Assembly (NCBI GenBank): GCA_031281385.1
Contig: JAITFL010000099.1
Coordinates: 1 to 6,996 of the forward strand
DNA from: Holophagales bacterium
Lineage (GTDB): Bacteria > Acidobacteriota > Holophagae > Holophagales > Holophagaceae
Length of the DNA stretch: 6,996 nt
Reading direction: 5' to 3'
Position 1 is the first letter of the stretch, and each line of letters opens with the position of its first letter. This document shows, piece after piece, positions 1-6,098 of the stretch. Both the position numbers and the translations under genes were made by a program. Under the pieces are notes generated by a model. It was given only the letters and a program-made list of their open reading frames with translations, made no database searches and was not told the DNA's origin.

Positions 1-471
1 GGCGCACGTTACGTTGTCATCACAGACGTCAATGAGTACAGGCTGGACTTGGCCAAAAAGATGGGGGCCACAAAGGCGGTCAACGTTGCAAAGGGCGACT
101 TGAAAGACGCCATGCGCGACTTGGGCATGACAGAGGGCTTCGACGTTGGCCTAGAGATGTCGGGCAATGCAGGCGCCTTTAGGTCAATGATAGACAGCAT
201 GGCCAACGGCGGACACATAGCATTGTTGGGGCTTCTGGAAGACGGTGCGGGGATAGACTGGGGCAAGGTGATATTCAAGGGGCTGTTCCTCAAAGGCATC
301 TATGGCCGCGAAATGTTTGAGACATGGTACAAAATGGCGGCCATGCTTCAATCCGGCCTAGACATCAGCCCAATGATCACCCACCGCTTTCCAATAGAAG
401 ATTTCAAAAAGGGCTTTGAAGCTATGGGCAGCGGCATGAGCGGGAAGGTGGTGCTGGACTGGGGAGTCTAG
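1..471 (+). CDS. tdh: L-threonine 3-dehydrogenase, C-terminal part (5' end outside the window)
   Basis: Tdh oxidises L-threonine to 2-amino-3-ketobutyrate with NAD+ in the cytoplasm; Kbl (2-amino-3-ketobutyrate CoA ligase) then gives glycine and acetyl-CoA. The open frame enters at base 1 and ends at TAG 469-471, so 156 residues are visible, roughly the last 45% of the ~341-residue E. coli enzyme. The fragment starts inside the Rossmann fold ([11 protein letters not shown], where the Asp should contact the NAD ribose). It keeps strings I recall as very close to E. coli Tdh: [40 protein letters not shown] and [17 protein letters not shown], ending [10 protein letters not shown]. The catalytic zinc ligands lie in the missing N-terminal half. 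No kbl follows; the next gene points the other way. The internal ATG at 49 is not a real start, because the homology continues upstream of it to the window edge. Confidence 0.96.
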   Translation, partial: GARYVVITDVNEYRLDLAKKMGATKAVNVAKGDLKDAMRDLGMTEGFDVGLEMSGNAGAFRSMIDSMANGGHIALLGLLEDGAGIDWGKVIFKGLFLKGIYGREMFETWYKMAAMLQSGLDISPMITHRFPIEDFKKGFEAMGSGMSGKVVLDWGV

Positions 472-472
472 T

Positions 473-537
473 GCCAATTACAAGGTACAGATTATTTTAA
501 TTCCAAATGGAATCAGCAACGCCAGCCCATAATTGGC
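473..537. repeat. Inverted repeat with nested hairpin just after tdh
   Basis: GCCAATTA at 473-480 and TAATTGGC at 530-537 form a perfect 8-bp inverted repeat that starts one base after the tdh stop codon. Within the 49-base interior, ATTCCA (500-505) and TGGAAT (508-513) form a second small inverted repeat. Together they could fold in the tdh transcript and protect its 3' end or help end transcription. No T-run follows the outer arm, so it is not a standard intrinsic terminator. An 8-bp match can also arise by chance. Confidence 0.35.
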
Positions 538-955
538 GATGGAGTTTCTTGCAAACCCCCCTATCAATTTTGAACTGCGAAGCTTCGTTGCGCTGCTGAA
601 CACCTCACGTGCTCGGAGGGCGCAACCTGATAACTTGGTTCGCTCATCGCTGGGGCATGGAGTCGCCCGGATGCTGAACCATACTCCCAACGGCTTCATC
701 GTGCCGATTGAGTGCGCAGCGAGGTCATTCGCTGCTTGGACTCGAAGGGCATGCCTTGCAGCTTGGGCGTTTCTCGCCGGATATTGGAAAAGCTTTCCGG
801 ATGCTATAGTCCTTTGACTTCAAAATCAGAACAAGATGAGTCCGTGGCTGGCGTTCAATGAGCCGACCAGATTGCCCAGAGGAAGGCGCAGGCGAAGCAT
901 ACCCGTCTGTAACGATTCTCAAGTGAATTGACTATAACTGGGGATTCGCTCAGCA

Positions 956-975
956 CGGACTCGCATGCGAGTCCG
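956..975. repeat. Perfect 20-bp palindrome (CGGACTCGCA / TGCGAGTCCG)
   Basis: The two 10-base arms are exact reverse complements with no spacer. As RNA this would form a GC-rich stem of about 8 bp with a tight loop, on either strand. On the plus strand it is followed by CACGTTATTTTAAG, a T-rich but interrupted tract, so it could serve as a weak terminator for rightward (tdh-side) transcription. It could equally be a binding site for a dimeric protein. It sits 32 bases from the second long palindrome. Confidence 0.7.
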
Positions 976-1007
976 CACGTTATTTTAAGCCGCCCAAGTG
1001 CTGCTGA

Positions 1008-1036
1008 CGTTTGAGGCTGCACTGCAGCCTCAAACG
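1008..1036. repeat. 29-bp near-perfect palindrome just past ispD, possible transcript-end hairpin
   Basis: CGTTTGAGGCTGCA (1008-1021) and TGCAGCCTCAAACG (1023-1036) are exact 14-base reverse complements around a single central C. On the minus strand it begins 9 bases after the ispD stop codon, where a transcript-ending hairpin would be expected. The stem would have about 12-13 bp, but neither strand has a T-run after it (minus strand continues GTCAGCAGC), so it is not a textbook Rho-independent terminator. It could block 3' exonucleases or support U-tract-independent termination for the converging genes. Confidence 0.6.
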
Positions 1037-1045
1037 CTCATTGCA

Positions 1046-1717
1046 CTAATGCGTCTTCCCCAGACCCCTGCAATCCTCTGGCACTGTTATTTTTCGGTTC
1101 GAGGGCGGGGATGGCACCACGCGCACATTTAGTCCCATGGCCTCTAGCATGGACACGTCATCCGTGCCACGAAAATCCTGCTGCTCGGCCCAGGCAAATG
1201 CTCTCCGCCAAGTTGACAGCTTTGCCACCTGCGGGGTCTGGGCGCGGTAAATCAGTTCCCTTGGCTCGGTTGCGACTACCCTGAAATTTGCGCTGACTCG
1301 TTTAAGGGTGTCCGTAGATGCCTCGGCAAGCACTGCGCCGTCCCATTCGCCCAGCACTGCAATGGCCTCATTGACCGCCTCTGGCGGCGGGAAGGGCCTT
1401 ACCGCATCGTGTATCATGGCTGGTTCGTCTGGCGGGCAGTTATCCAGCAACTTTAGCGCAGCATGGACGCTTTCTTGGCGGGTGGGTCCGCCTTCCGTAC
1501 ACCAATGCGGCGCGGGGAACTCCCACTTTGAAATTTCCTCAATCCTGTCGGGCGGCAAGGCAATGGCCACGCCCTCTATTTTTGGCATCCCGGGGCCAAA
1601 AAAAGCTTCAATCGTGGCCCGCAGCAGCGGCCTGCCCCCCCAGTCCATAAACTGCTTTGGTACAGGCCCGCCCATCCTGAGCCCCTTGCCCCCTGCGGGA
1701 ATAACCAAGAATGGCAT
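1046..1717 (-). CDS. ispD: 2-C-methyl-D-erythritol 4-phosphate cytidylyltransferase (IspD)
   Basis: IspD transfers CMP from CTP to 2-C-methyl-D-erythritol 4-phosphate, the third step of the MEP route to isoprenoid precursors, in the cytoplasm. The 223 residues match the usual length of stand-alone IspD (about 220-240); no IspF domain is fused. Visible motifs are the nucleotide-binding loop PAGGKGLRM (residues 7-15) followed by PKQF (Arg14 and Lys21), GGPTRQESVHAAL (77-88), IHDAVRPF (102-109), Arg153 then RAQTPQ (158-163), TDDVSMLEAMG (185-195) and NRKIT (207-211). By position, Arg153 and Lys209 should equal the substrate-binding Arg157 and Lys213 of E. coli. Small departures from consensus are PAGG for PAAG and PPSN in the usual GxxxN stretch. 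The ATG at 1717 lies 6 nt after the rlpA-like stop with only a weak GAG as ribosome site, which suggests translational coupling. Confidence 0.95.
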   Translation of the reverse strand: MPFLVIPAGGKGLRMGGPVPKQFMDWGGRPLLRATIEAFFGPGMPKIEGVAIALPPDRIEEISKWEFPAPHWCTEGGPTRQESVHAALKLLDNCPPDEPAMIHDAVRPFPPPEAVNEAIAVLGEWDGAVLAEASTDTLKRVSANFRVVATEPRELIYRAQTPQVAKLSTWRRAFAWAEQQDFRGTDDVSMLEAMGLNVRVVPSPPSNRKITVPEDCRGLGKTH

Positions 1718-1723
1718 CGCCGC

Positions 1724-2665
1724 TCAACGCTTACGGTTGATGAATGGGTCTAGGCGGAGATTTTTGATGCGGGCGGCCGGCCCCCCGGCGTTTCGGAAAA
1801 GTGTCCCAAAATAATTCAGAGGCGCCTGACTGAGACTGTACTCTGCGGCTATTGCGGGGTTCAACGGCGAAGCGAACAGCGCTTTCAGGCTGGCAGCATC
1901 GGGCGCAACAACCGCTTGGTCCAAACGGCTGAAAGCCTCTGGTGCAGAAAAAATCGCCTTATCCTCTATGGCTGCGCTTGGTCTCTTGCGGTGCTGGCCG
2001 ACATAATTAGTCCTAAGAATGTTTTTGGCTATCTGAACGCGCACTTGGGCCAAGCCCACACCGAGCATGCCCAACTCTCTTGCCGCCCTAAGAGAAACGT
2101 CAACAACACGTCCGTTGACGAATGGCCCGCGGTCAACCACCCTCAACAGGGCGCTTGCGCCATTGGACAAATTCTCAACGATGACAATGGTGCCAAAGGG
2201 CAGGGTGCGATGCGCGCAGATCAGCGCGTCAGGGTTCATCATCCTTCCGCTGGCAGTCCTTTTGTAGGCGAAGCCATCTTGGATTTTGCCATGCTTGCCG
2301 CCGTACCAGCTGGCGAGCCCTTTTTCGTAGTGGAGCCTGTCCTGCTCGGCCGCCCCCGCTTGGGCGGTTTTGGCAGCCGCAGCCTGTTTTGTCGCCATTA
2401 TTGCCGATAGGCTGGCTATGGGCTTAACGCAGTGGATGGAGAACACCGCGATGACAAACAGGGCGAAGCCGGGCGCCAGCCTGCGGACTACCCGCAGAAA
2501 GCCGCCAGTGAAGATTGGCCTGATGATCGGGCCCAAATGGATTTGTATGTCCCTGAACTGGAACTCAAACCATCTGCCCGCGCTGACCGGGATTGCGCCG
2601 AAAAAACTCATCTGCTTCCAAAAAAGTTTACGATGGCCCACATGTACCAATCCTATGGCAACCAC
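1724..2665 (-). CDS. RlpA-like double-psi beta-barrel protein, membrane-anchored, no SPOR domain
   Basis: The RlpA family comprises septal lytic transglycosylases (shown for Pseudomonas) or glycan-binding proteins that act on denuded peptidoglycan in the periplasm. In the 313-residue reading, residues 117-212 form the family's double-psi beta-barrel: GLASWYGGKHG, TASGRMMNPDALICAHRTLPFGT, VVDRGPFVNGRVVDVSLRAARELG. His152 and Asp178 match the conserved His and Asp of the family. A hydrophobic segment at 63-80 (APGFALFVIAVFSIHCV), preceded by arginines, looks like a signal anchor, with no clear lipobox. The C-terminal ~100 residues match nothing I recognise, and the SPOR domain of many RlpAs is absent. 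The start is uncertain: GTG 2665 has no ribosome site; GTG 2641 follows AGGA by 9 nt; ATG 2611 follows GGAAG closely and gives 295 aa. ispD follows after 6 nt. Confidence 0.85.
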   Translation of the reverse strand: MVAIGLVHVGHRKLFWKQMSFFGAIPVSAGRWFEFQFRDIQIHLGPIIRPIFTGGFLRVVRRLAPGFALFVIAVFSIHCVKPIASLSAIMATKQAAAAKTAQAGAAEQDRLHYEKGLASWYGGKHGKIQDGFAYKRTASGRMMNPDALICAHRTLPFGTIVIVENLSNGASALLRVVDRGPFVNGRVVDVSLRAARELGMLGVGLAQVRVQIAKNILRTNYVGQHRKRPSAAIEDKAIFSAPEAFSRLDQAVVAPDAASLKALFASPLNPAIAAEYSLSQAPLNYFGTLFRNAGGPAARIKNLRLDPFINRKR

Positions 2666-2865
2666 CGAAATAATTCAATAGAGCCAACTGCAGAACGTCA
2701 GTTTTGCAATCCACATGAACGGGTCTTGCGTGAAATATTGCAAGCAAACGAGTTGCGAAATCCAGCCAGAAATCGCAAAAGGTTTGGGGTAAATGAGTGC
2801 TTTATCAAAAAAACCATTTCGGGTGAGACATGATGTGCCAAAAGGTCTTCATTTTTTTGCTGGCT
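2666..2865 (-). promoter_or_regulatory. 200-base leader upstream of the rlpA-like gene, with repeated TTGC/GCAA inverted sites
   Basis: This is the only sizeable gap inside the minus-strand gene series, so it may hold a promoter for rlpA-ispD. Two inverted repeats are visible: TTGCGA (2753-2758) with TCGCAA (2773-2778), 14 bases apart, and CTTGC (2725-2729) with GCAAG (2740-2744). A further TTGCAA lies at 2704-2709. Such spacing suits a dimeric repressor or activator. I could not find a clear -35/-10 pair, and no hairpin with a T-run marks the end of the upstream gene. The T-run seen on the minus strand near 2811-2818 has only a 3-bp stem before it. No gene is visible here. Confidence 0.35.
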
Positions 2866-4656
2866 TCACTGGTTTTCAGAAATATCGCTTATTTGCATAA
2901 TTTTGGGTTCGACCTTTCTCTCTGTCAGCAGCTGCATTATTTTTTTCATATCATCCTCTGCTGCGGAGCTATTCGGGAACCGCCCAACGAAGAGCTGGTA
3001 GCATTGGCGGCCGTCCCTGAAGCGGTAGGGCCTCAAAAACAATTCAAACGATGGCCCCAAGGTCTGGGCGCAATATTGGATACCGTCCAGTTGGCAAGCC
3101 AGTATCAGCCTTATCGTCCAATTGTATTTTGGCACCGTGGCCTGAAAGGCGCCGCCCTGTTCTAAGGCTCTTGCTAAATTTCCGTTTGCCAGTGCGCCAT
3201 AGCGGGCTTCCTTCGTTATGTCGGAGGGCACTAGAGCTGCGGCCGGTCTCGGCCTATTCACGGGCTCGGGGGCTTGGGCTTCGGGCTGGGCTATGGCTGG
3301 TGGCTCCCCCTCTCGCACAGGCTGGCTTGGCGGCTCGGCATCCACTGTTTCTTGCCTGGGGCTGGGCAAGTCTTCCTCTTTTGGCTCAAGGGTGAAGGGC
3401 GGGACGGCTGGTTCCTTTTTCAAGATGTGATTCTTAGCCAGAGGCCAGATGTAACTATAAGCCGCGTACGCCAAGGCCGCCAGCATGACCAAAATAAGTA
3501 GGCGAGGCAATGCCTTGCTCTTCTTTTTATTTGCCCTCATTTTTTTTGTTTTGTCTTTCTTCTTTGGTTTGGGTTGTTCGTAACTTTCCCCTTCGTCATC
3601 CCCATACGAGTCCCCGTTGCTAATAGTTACCGGCGGCTCCGGCGGGGCTTCTTCCGAGGCGGGAAGTGGCAGCACTTTTCCTATGGGCGCAGGGATTTCC
3701 GGCGCACCCGACTGCCCAAGGAGAATTTGAGGATCTTCTGGTTCTAATGGCACCCCAGGCACTTCGGGCGACCCAAGTGGCTCAATATCAAGCTCTTGTG
3801 CTAGGCCCACATCGTCTGCTCCATCGTCTAGGGGGTCTGGGATGGCTTCTGGATCAAGTTTGGTGGTCTGCTTTCCGGCATCTTCGATGTCACCGAACAA
3901 TTTGGAACGGCCGCTGGAGGCAGAGGGCGGCGGCATGGTCGGGGACGGATCTAGGGCCTTGGTTATCTCCTTACGGTTAATGGGGGGCAGCTCGAACAAT
4001 TTGCCCCAGCCCATTTCTCTAAGGAACACAGCAAAAGCCCCGATTTTCATCGGCTCGACCCCGGATTCGCTGCTCAACTCCAAAATAGTGTGCGAGCCGT
4101 CCATCATGTCGGCGAGTTTTCGCATATCCTCCGGCAAGTCAATGTCGTACACGCGCTTGCCCTGCAACAGCACCACTTGGTTCAGTGGCCCCAGCATCTC
4201 CAGCAGGCCCTCGCGGTCTGGAATCCTGATCATGCCCCTGAACAGAAGCGCTGGCGTGTCCAAGGGCAGCCGGACGATTGTCTCTTCCAGTTCTTCCATG
4301 CTTTCAAAGGCAGGGGCTTCTTTGTCCATCATCGCAGACCAGACTATTTTCTCCACTTGGAGCCTGGCCATGTCCAGCAAGTCCCTTTGCGTGATGAAGC
4401 CCATCTCTATGAGGTTTTTCCCGACCGACATGCCAGGCTTCAGGTTGACTAAGGCATGATCCATCTGGGCCTGGGTCAGCTTGCCCTGCTCCACCATCAC
4501 AGCGGTCAGCCTGTCGGCGGGGAAGGTGCTGGAAGCGAAGACGATGTCTCCGGTGTCCAGATACACCGTGCGGGCGCTGCCGTTGCCGACACGCCAATGG
4601 CCCGTTTCCTTTTCGCGATGGCGGCTGAATAGATCCTGCAAGGTTTGGAGAGCCAT
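2866..4656 (-). CDS. Membrane protein with N-terminal DUF4388/PATAN-like domain and C-terminal SPOR-like domain
   Basis: This 596-residue protein appears to span the inner membrane once. Residues 1 to about 225 resemble DUF4388 (PATAN) domains linked to bacterial signalling and gliding: TGHWRVGNGSARTVYLDTGDIVFASS near 18-43, then helical KLTQAQMDHALV and MGFITQRDLLDM repeats and a winged-helix-like tail to GWGKLFELPP. Residues 236-360 are an acidic, Pro-rich linker. Residues 363-383 are Lys-rich and precede a transmembrane helix at 384-404 (LPRLLILVMLAALAYAAYSY), which places the N-terminus in the cytoplasm. After a Pro/Glu-rich stretch (415-475), residues 508-592 look like a SPOR domain: YNWTIRLILACQ, then RDGRQCYQLFVGRFPNSSAAEDDMKKI. 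The ATG abuts the preceding TGA, with GGGGG (4668-4664) 7 nt upstream as ribosome site, inside the small gene. The SPOR and DUF4388 calls rest on pattern, not a search. Confidence 0.8.
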   Translation of the reverse strand: MALQTLQDLFSRHREKETGHWRVGNGSARTVYLDTGDIVFASSTFPADRLTAVMVEQGKLTQAQMDHALVNLKPGMSVGKNLIEMGFITQRDLLDMARLQVEKIVWSAMMDKEAPAFESMEELEETIVRLPLDTPALLFRGMIRIPDREGLLEMLGPLNQVVLLQGKRVYDIDLPEDMRKLADMMDGSHTILELSSESGVEPMKIGAFAVFLREMGWGKLFELPPINRKEITKALDPSPTMPPPSASSGRSKLFGDIEDAGKQTTKLDPEAIPDPLDDGADDVGLAQELDIEPLGSPEVPGVPLEPEDPQILLGQSGAPEIPAPIGKVLPLPASEEAPPEPPVTISNGDSYGDDEGESYEQPKPKKKDKTKKMRANKKKSKALPRLLILVMLAALAYAAYSYIWPLAKNHILKKEPAVPPFTLEPKEEDLPSPRQETVDAEPPSQPVREGEPPAIAQPEAQAPEPVNRPRPAAALVPSDITKEARYGALANGNLARALEQGGAFQATVPKYNWTIRLILACQLDGIQYCAQTLGPSFELFLRPYRFRDGRQCYQLFVGRFPNSSAAEDDMKKIMQLLTERKVEPKIMQISDISENQ

Positions 4657-4845
4657 TCACTTGCCCCCAACTGTAGTCACTGGTGAATTTCCCGCAGTAG
4701 GCGCAGGGCCGCCTGCGGCCATTTGGTTGGACTCATCAATTTTTGGCTCTAGTTCGTCCAATTCCACGGTAGGGGCCGCCGCCTGCTCTATCGCCGAAAA
4801 CAGAATAGAGTGCCGCGACTGGCCTGGGTCACTGTTCGCTGTCAT
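4657..4845 (-). CDS. 62-aa small protein of unknown function between tyrS and the DUF4388-SPOR gene
   Basis: I do not recognise this protein. It starts [20 protein letters not shown], has an acidic middle ([13 protein letters not shown]) and ends in a Gly/Pro/Ala/Thr-rich tail ([18 protein letters not shown]). There is no signal peptide, membrane helix, cysteine or metal-binding motif; it looks soluble and largely disordered. I chose ATG 4845 because it shares ATGA with the tyrS stop codon and has GGTGGG (4858-4853) 7 nt upstream; a GTG 12 bases earlier is possible. Its TGA directly abuts the ATG of the next gene. This tight coupling on both sides argues that it is a real translated gene. It may serve partly to keep translation flowing into the membrane-protein gene, or it may encode a small partner of that protein; both are inference. 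Confidence 0.65.
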   Translation of the reverse strand: MTANSDPGQSRHSILFSAIEQAAAPTVELDELEPKIDESNQMAAGGPAPTAGNSPVTTVGGK

Positions 4846-6035
4846 TTGACCACCCACCGCTGAAGTTTGAGTTTGCCAGATCGCACCAGTAGATCATCCC
4901 CTTGTCTTAACCAAATTTTAGCATGGGAATCTGAAATTTTTTGCCCATCAATGCTGACCGCGCCCTGGGAGATAAGCCTTTCGGCCTCCTTGCGGGATGG
5001 GGCCATGCCCTTGTCAACAAGCAGCTTGGATATGGGGACTTCTTCCGTTGTAGCCGCTAGATTCTCTATCGGGGCGTCCTCGGCCTTGCGCTCGCTGAAC
5101 CTTCTCACCCATTTTTCCTCGGCTTCCCTCGCTGCTGCCGCCCCATGGAACTGCGCGGCTATCTCCCTGGCCAGCCCCCTTTTGGCCTCCATTGGATGCC
5201 CCTGCTTTAAGTTTTCTATCTCGGAGGGCATCATGTCTGTAAGCAAAAGGTACCACGACCACATCGTTTCATCGCTGATGCTCATGGTCTTGCCAAACTG
5301 TTCGTCCGCATCGTCTGTGAACCCAATGTAGTTGCCCAGCGATTTGGACATTTTTTCTACGCCATCGGTGCCCACCAACAGCGGGACGGTCAGTGCAACT
5401 TGGGGCGCTTGGCCGTAGCTTATTTGCAGGTCGCGCCCGCGCATCAGGTTGAACAGCTGATCGTTGCCGCCAAGCTCCACGTCTGCCTTTAGGCAAACGG
5501 AATCGTAAGCCTGAACCAAGGGGTACAAAAGTTCGTGCATGGCTATTGGTTCTGCCGCCGCCATGCGCTTGCTGAAGTCGTTTCTCTCAAGCAGTTGGGC
5601 CACCGTTATTCTAGCTGCTAGGCGTATCCAGCCCTCTCCTACCAAGTTGCCAAACCATTCGCTGTTGAAGCGGACTTCGGTCATTTCTGGGTCTAGGATT
5701 TTGAATACCTGCGCCTTGTAGGTTTCGGCGTTTTTATCGATTTCTTCCCTAGAAAGCGGTGGCCGGGTGGCTTTTTTCCCTGTGGGGTCGCCTATCATTC
5801 CGGTGAAGTCGCCTATCAGAAAAATGACCGTGTGGCCCAGTTTTTGGAATTGCGCCATCTTCCTGAGCAGCACCCCGTGCCCCAAGTGCAGGTCGGGAGC
5901 AGTGGGGTCGAAGCCTGCCTTTACCCTCAATGGCCGGCCCGATTGCAGACGCAGCTCCAAATCTTCAGCCGTGTGGCAGGAGACGGAGCCTTTTAGCAGA
6001 AGGTCAAGCGAACCTTTTATAGAAAGAGTACTCAT
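4842..6035 (-). CDS. tyrS: Tyrosyl-tRNA synthetase
   Basis: TyrRS charges tRNA-Tyr with tyrosine using ATP, in the cytoplasm. The 397-residue protein has the class I signatures HLGHG (residues 50-54, the HIGH motif) and KMSKS (228-232). Also present are the tyrosine pocket and Rossmann segments [15 protein letters not shown] (39-53), [16 protein letters not shown] (71-86), [13 protein letters not shown] (167-179) and GGNDQLFN (189-196). A C-terminal S4 RNA-binding domain covers about 333-390 ([30 protein letters not shown]). The HLGHG motif and the [15 protein letters not shown] / [11 protein letters not shown] segments suggest the longer TyrZ-like bacterial subgroup rather than the E. coli TyrS type; this subgroup call is from memory. 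The ATG at 6035 has no clear ribosome site (ATTATTTTTCA before it) and lies 63 bases after the upstream stop. That gap holds no clear T-box leader or terminator. The stop overlaps the small gene's start. Confidence 0.97.
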   Translation of the reverse strand: MSTLSIKGSLDLLLKGSVSCHTAEDLELRLQSGRPLRVKAGFDPTAPDLHLGHGVLLRKMAQFQKLGHTVIFLIGDFTGMIGDPTGKKATRPPLSREEIDKNAETYKAQVFKILDPEMTEVRFNSEWFGNLVGEGWIRLAARITVAQLLERNDFSKRMAAAEPIAMHELLYPLVQAYDSVCLKADVELGGNDQLFNLMRGRDLQISYGQAPQVALTVPLLVGTDGVEKMSKSLGNYIGFTDDADEQFGKTMSISDETMWSWYLLLTDMMPSEIENLKQGHPMEAKRGLAREIAAQFHGAAAAREAEEKWVRRFSERKAEDAPIENLAATTEEVPISKLLVDKGMAPSRKEAERLISQGAVSIDGQKISDSHAKIWLRQGDDLLVRSGKLKLQRWVVK

Positions 6036-6098
6036 TGAAAAATAATGGCTTAAAAATCGTTGAATTTCCAGAGGGAACCAAAGAGTTTAGGAAAATGC

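Larger units (their letters stand above)
472..1045. other. 574-base intergenic region between convergent tdh and ispD, no convincing gene
   Basis: This stretch separates two genes that end towards each other, and is far longer than other gaps here (0-200 bases). Short open frames exist on both strands (minus 478-699 and 725-922, plus 533-817). They overlap each other, match no family I recognise, and have no convincing ribosome-binding site, so I do not call them genes. Small symmetric sites are scattered through it: an 8-bp inverted repeat just after the tdh stop, the 10-bp palindrome CGAAGCTTCG at 578-587, and a 5-bp hairpin GGAAA-AGC-TTTCC at 786-798. Two long palindromes lie at its right end. 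No terminal inverted repeats, target duplication or transposase remnant is visible. It could be a degenerate gene, an intergenic repeat family or untranslated sequence; I cannot tell which. Confidence 0.6.

Noticed and set aside
478..699. Minus-strand 73-codon frame, including an ANYGLALL peptide that recalls the tmRNA tag ending
   Set aside because: No tRNA-like acceptor ends, T-arm or pseudoknot context is visible, and the resemblance is only a short peptide string, so neither tmRNA nor a gene is supported.
533..817. Plus-strand 94-codon open frame in the tdh-ispD gap
   Set aside because: No family match, no convincing ribosome-binding site, and it overlaps open frames on the other strand.
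1308..1814. 168-codon plus-strand open frame
   Set aside because: It is antisense to ispD and the end of the rlpA-like gene, both supported by clear family motifs; the peptide has the Ser/Gly/Pro-rich look of a shadow frame.
2795..2830. Minus-strand run of seven T, possible Rho-independent terminator after the DUF4388-SPOR gene
   Set aside because: Only a 3-bp stem (ACC/GGT) precedes it, too weak for an intrinsic terminator.
3530..3575. T-rich run that might be a terminator or a low-complexity regulatory tract
   Set aside because: It is the complement of the Lys codons in the Lys-rich segment just before the transmembrane helix of the 596-aa protein.
3842..4459. 205-codon plus-strand open frame
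   Set aside because: It is antisense to the DUF4388-SPOR gene, has no recognisable domain, and is Ser-rich as expected from the complement of a real coding frame.
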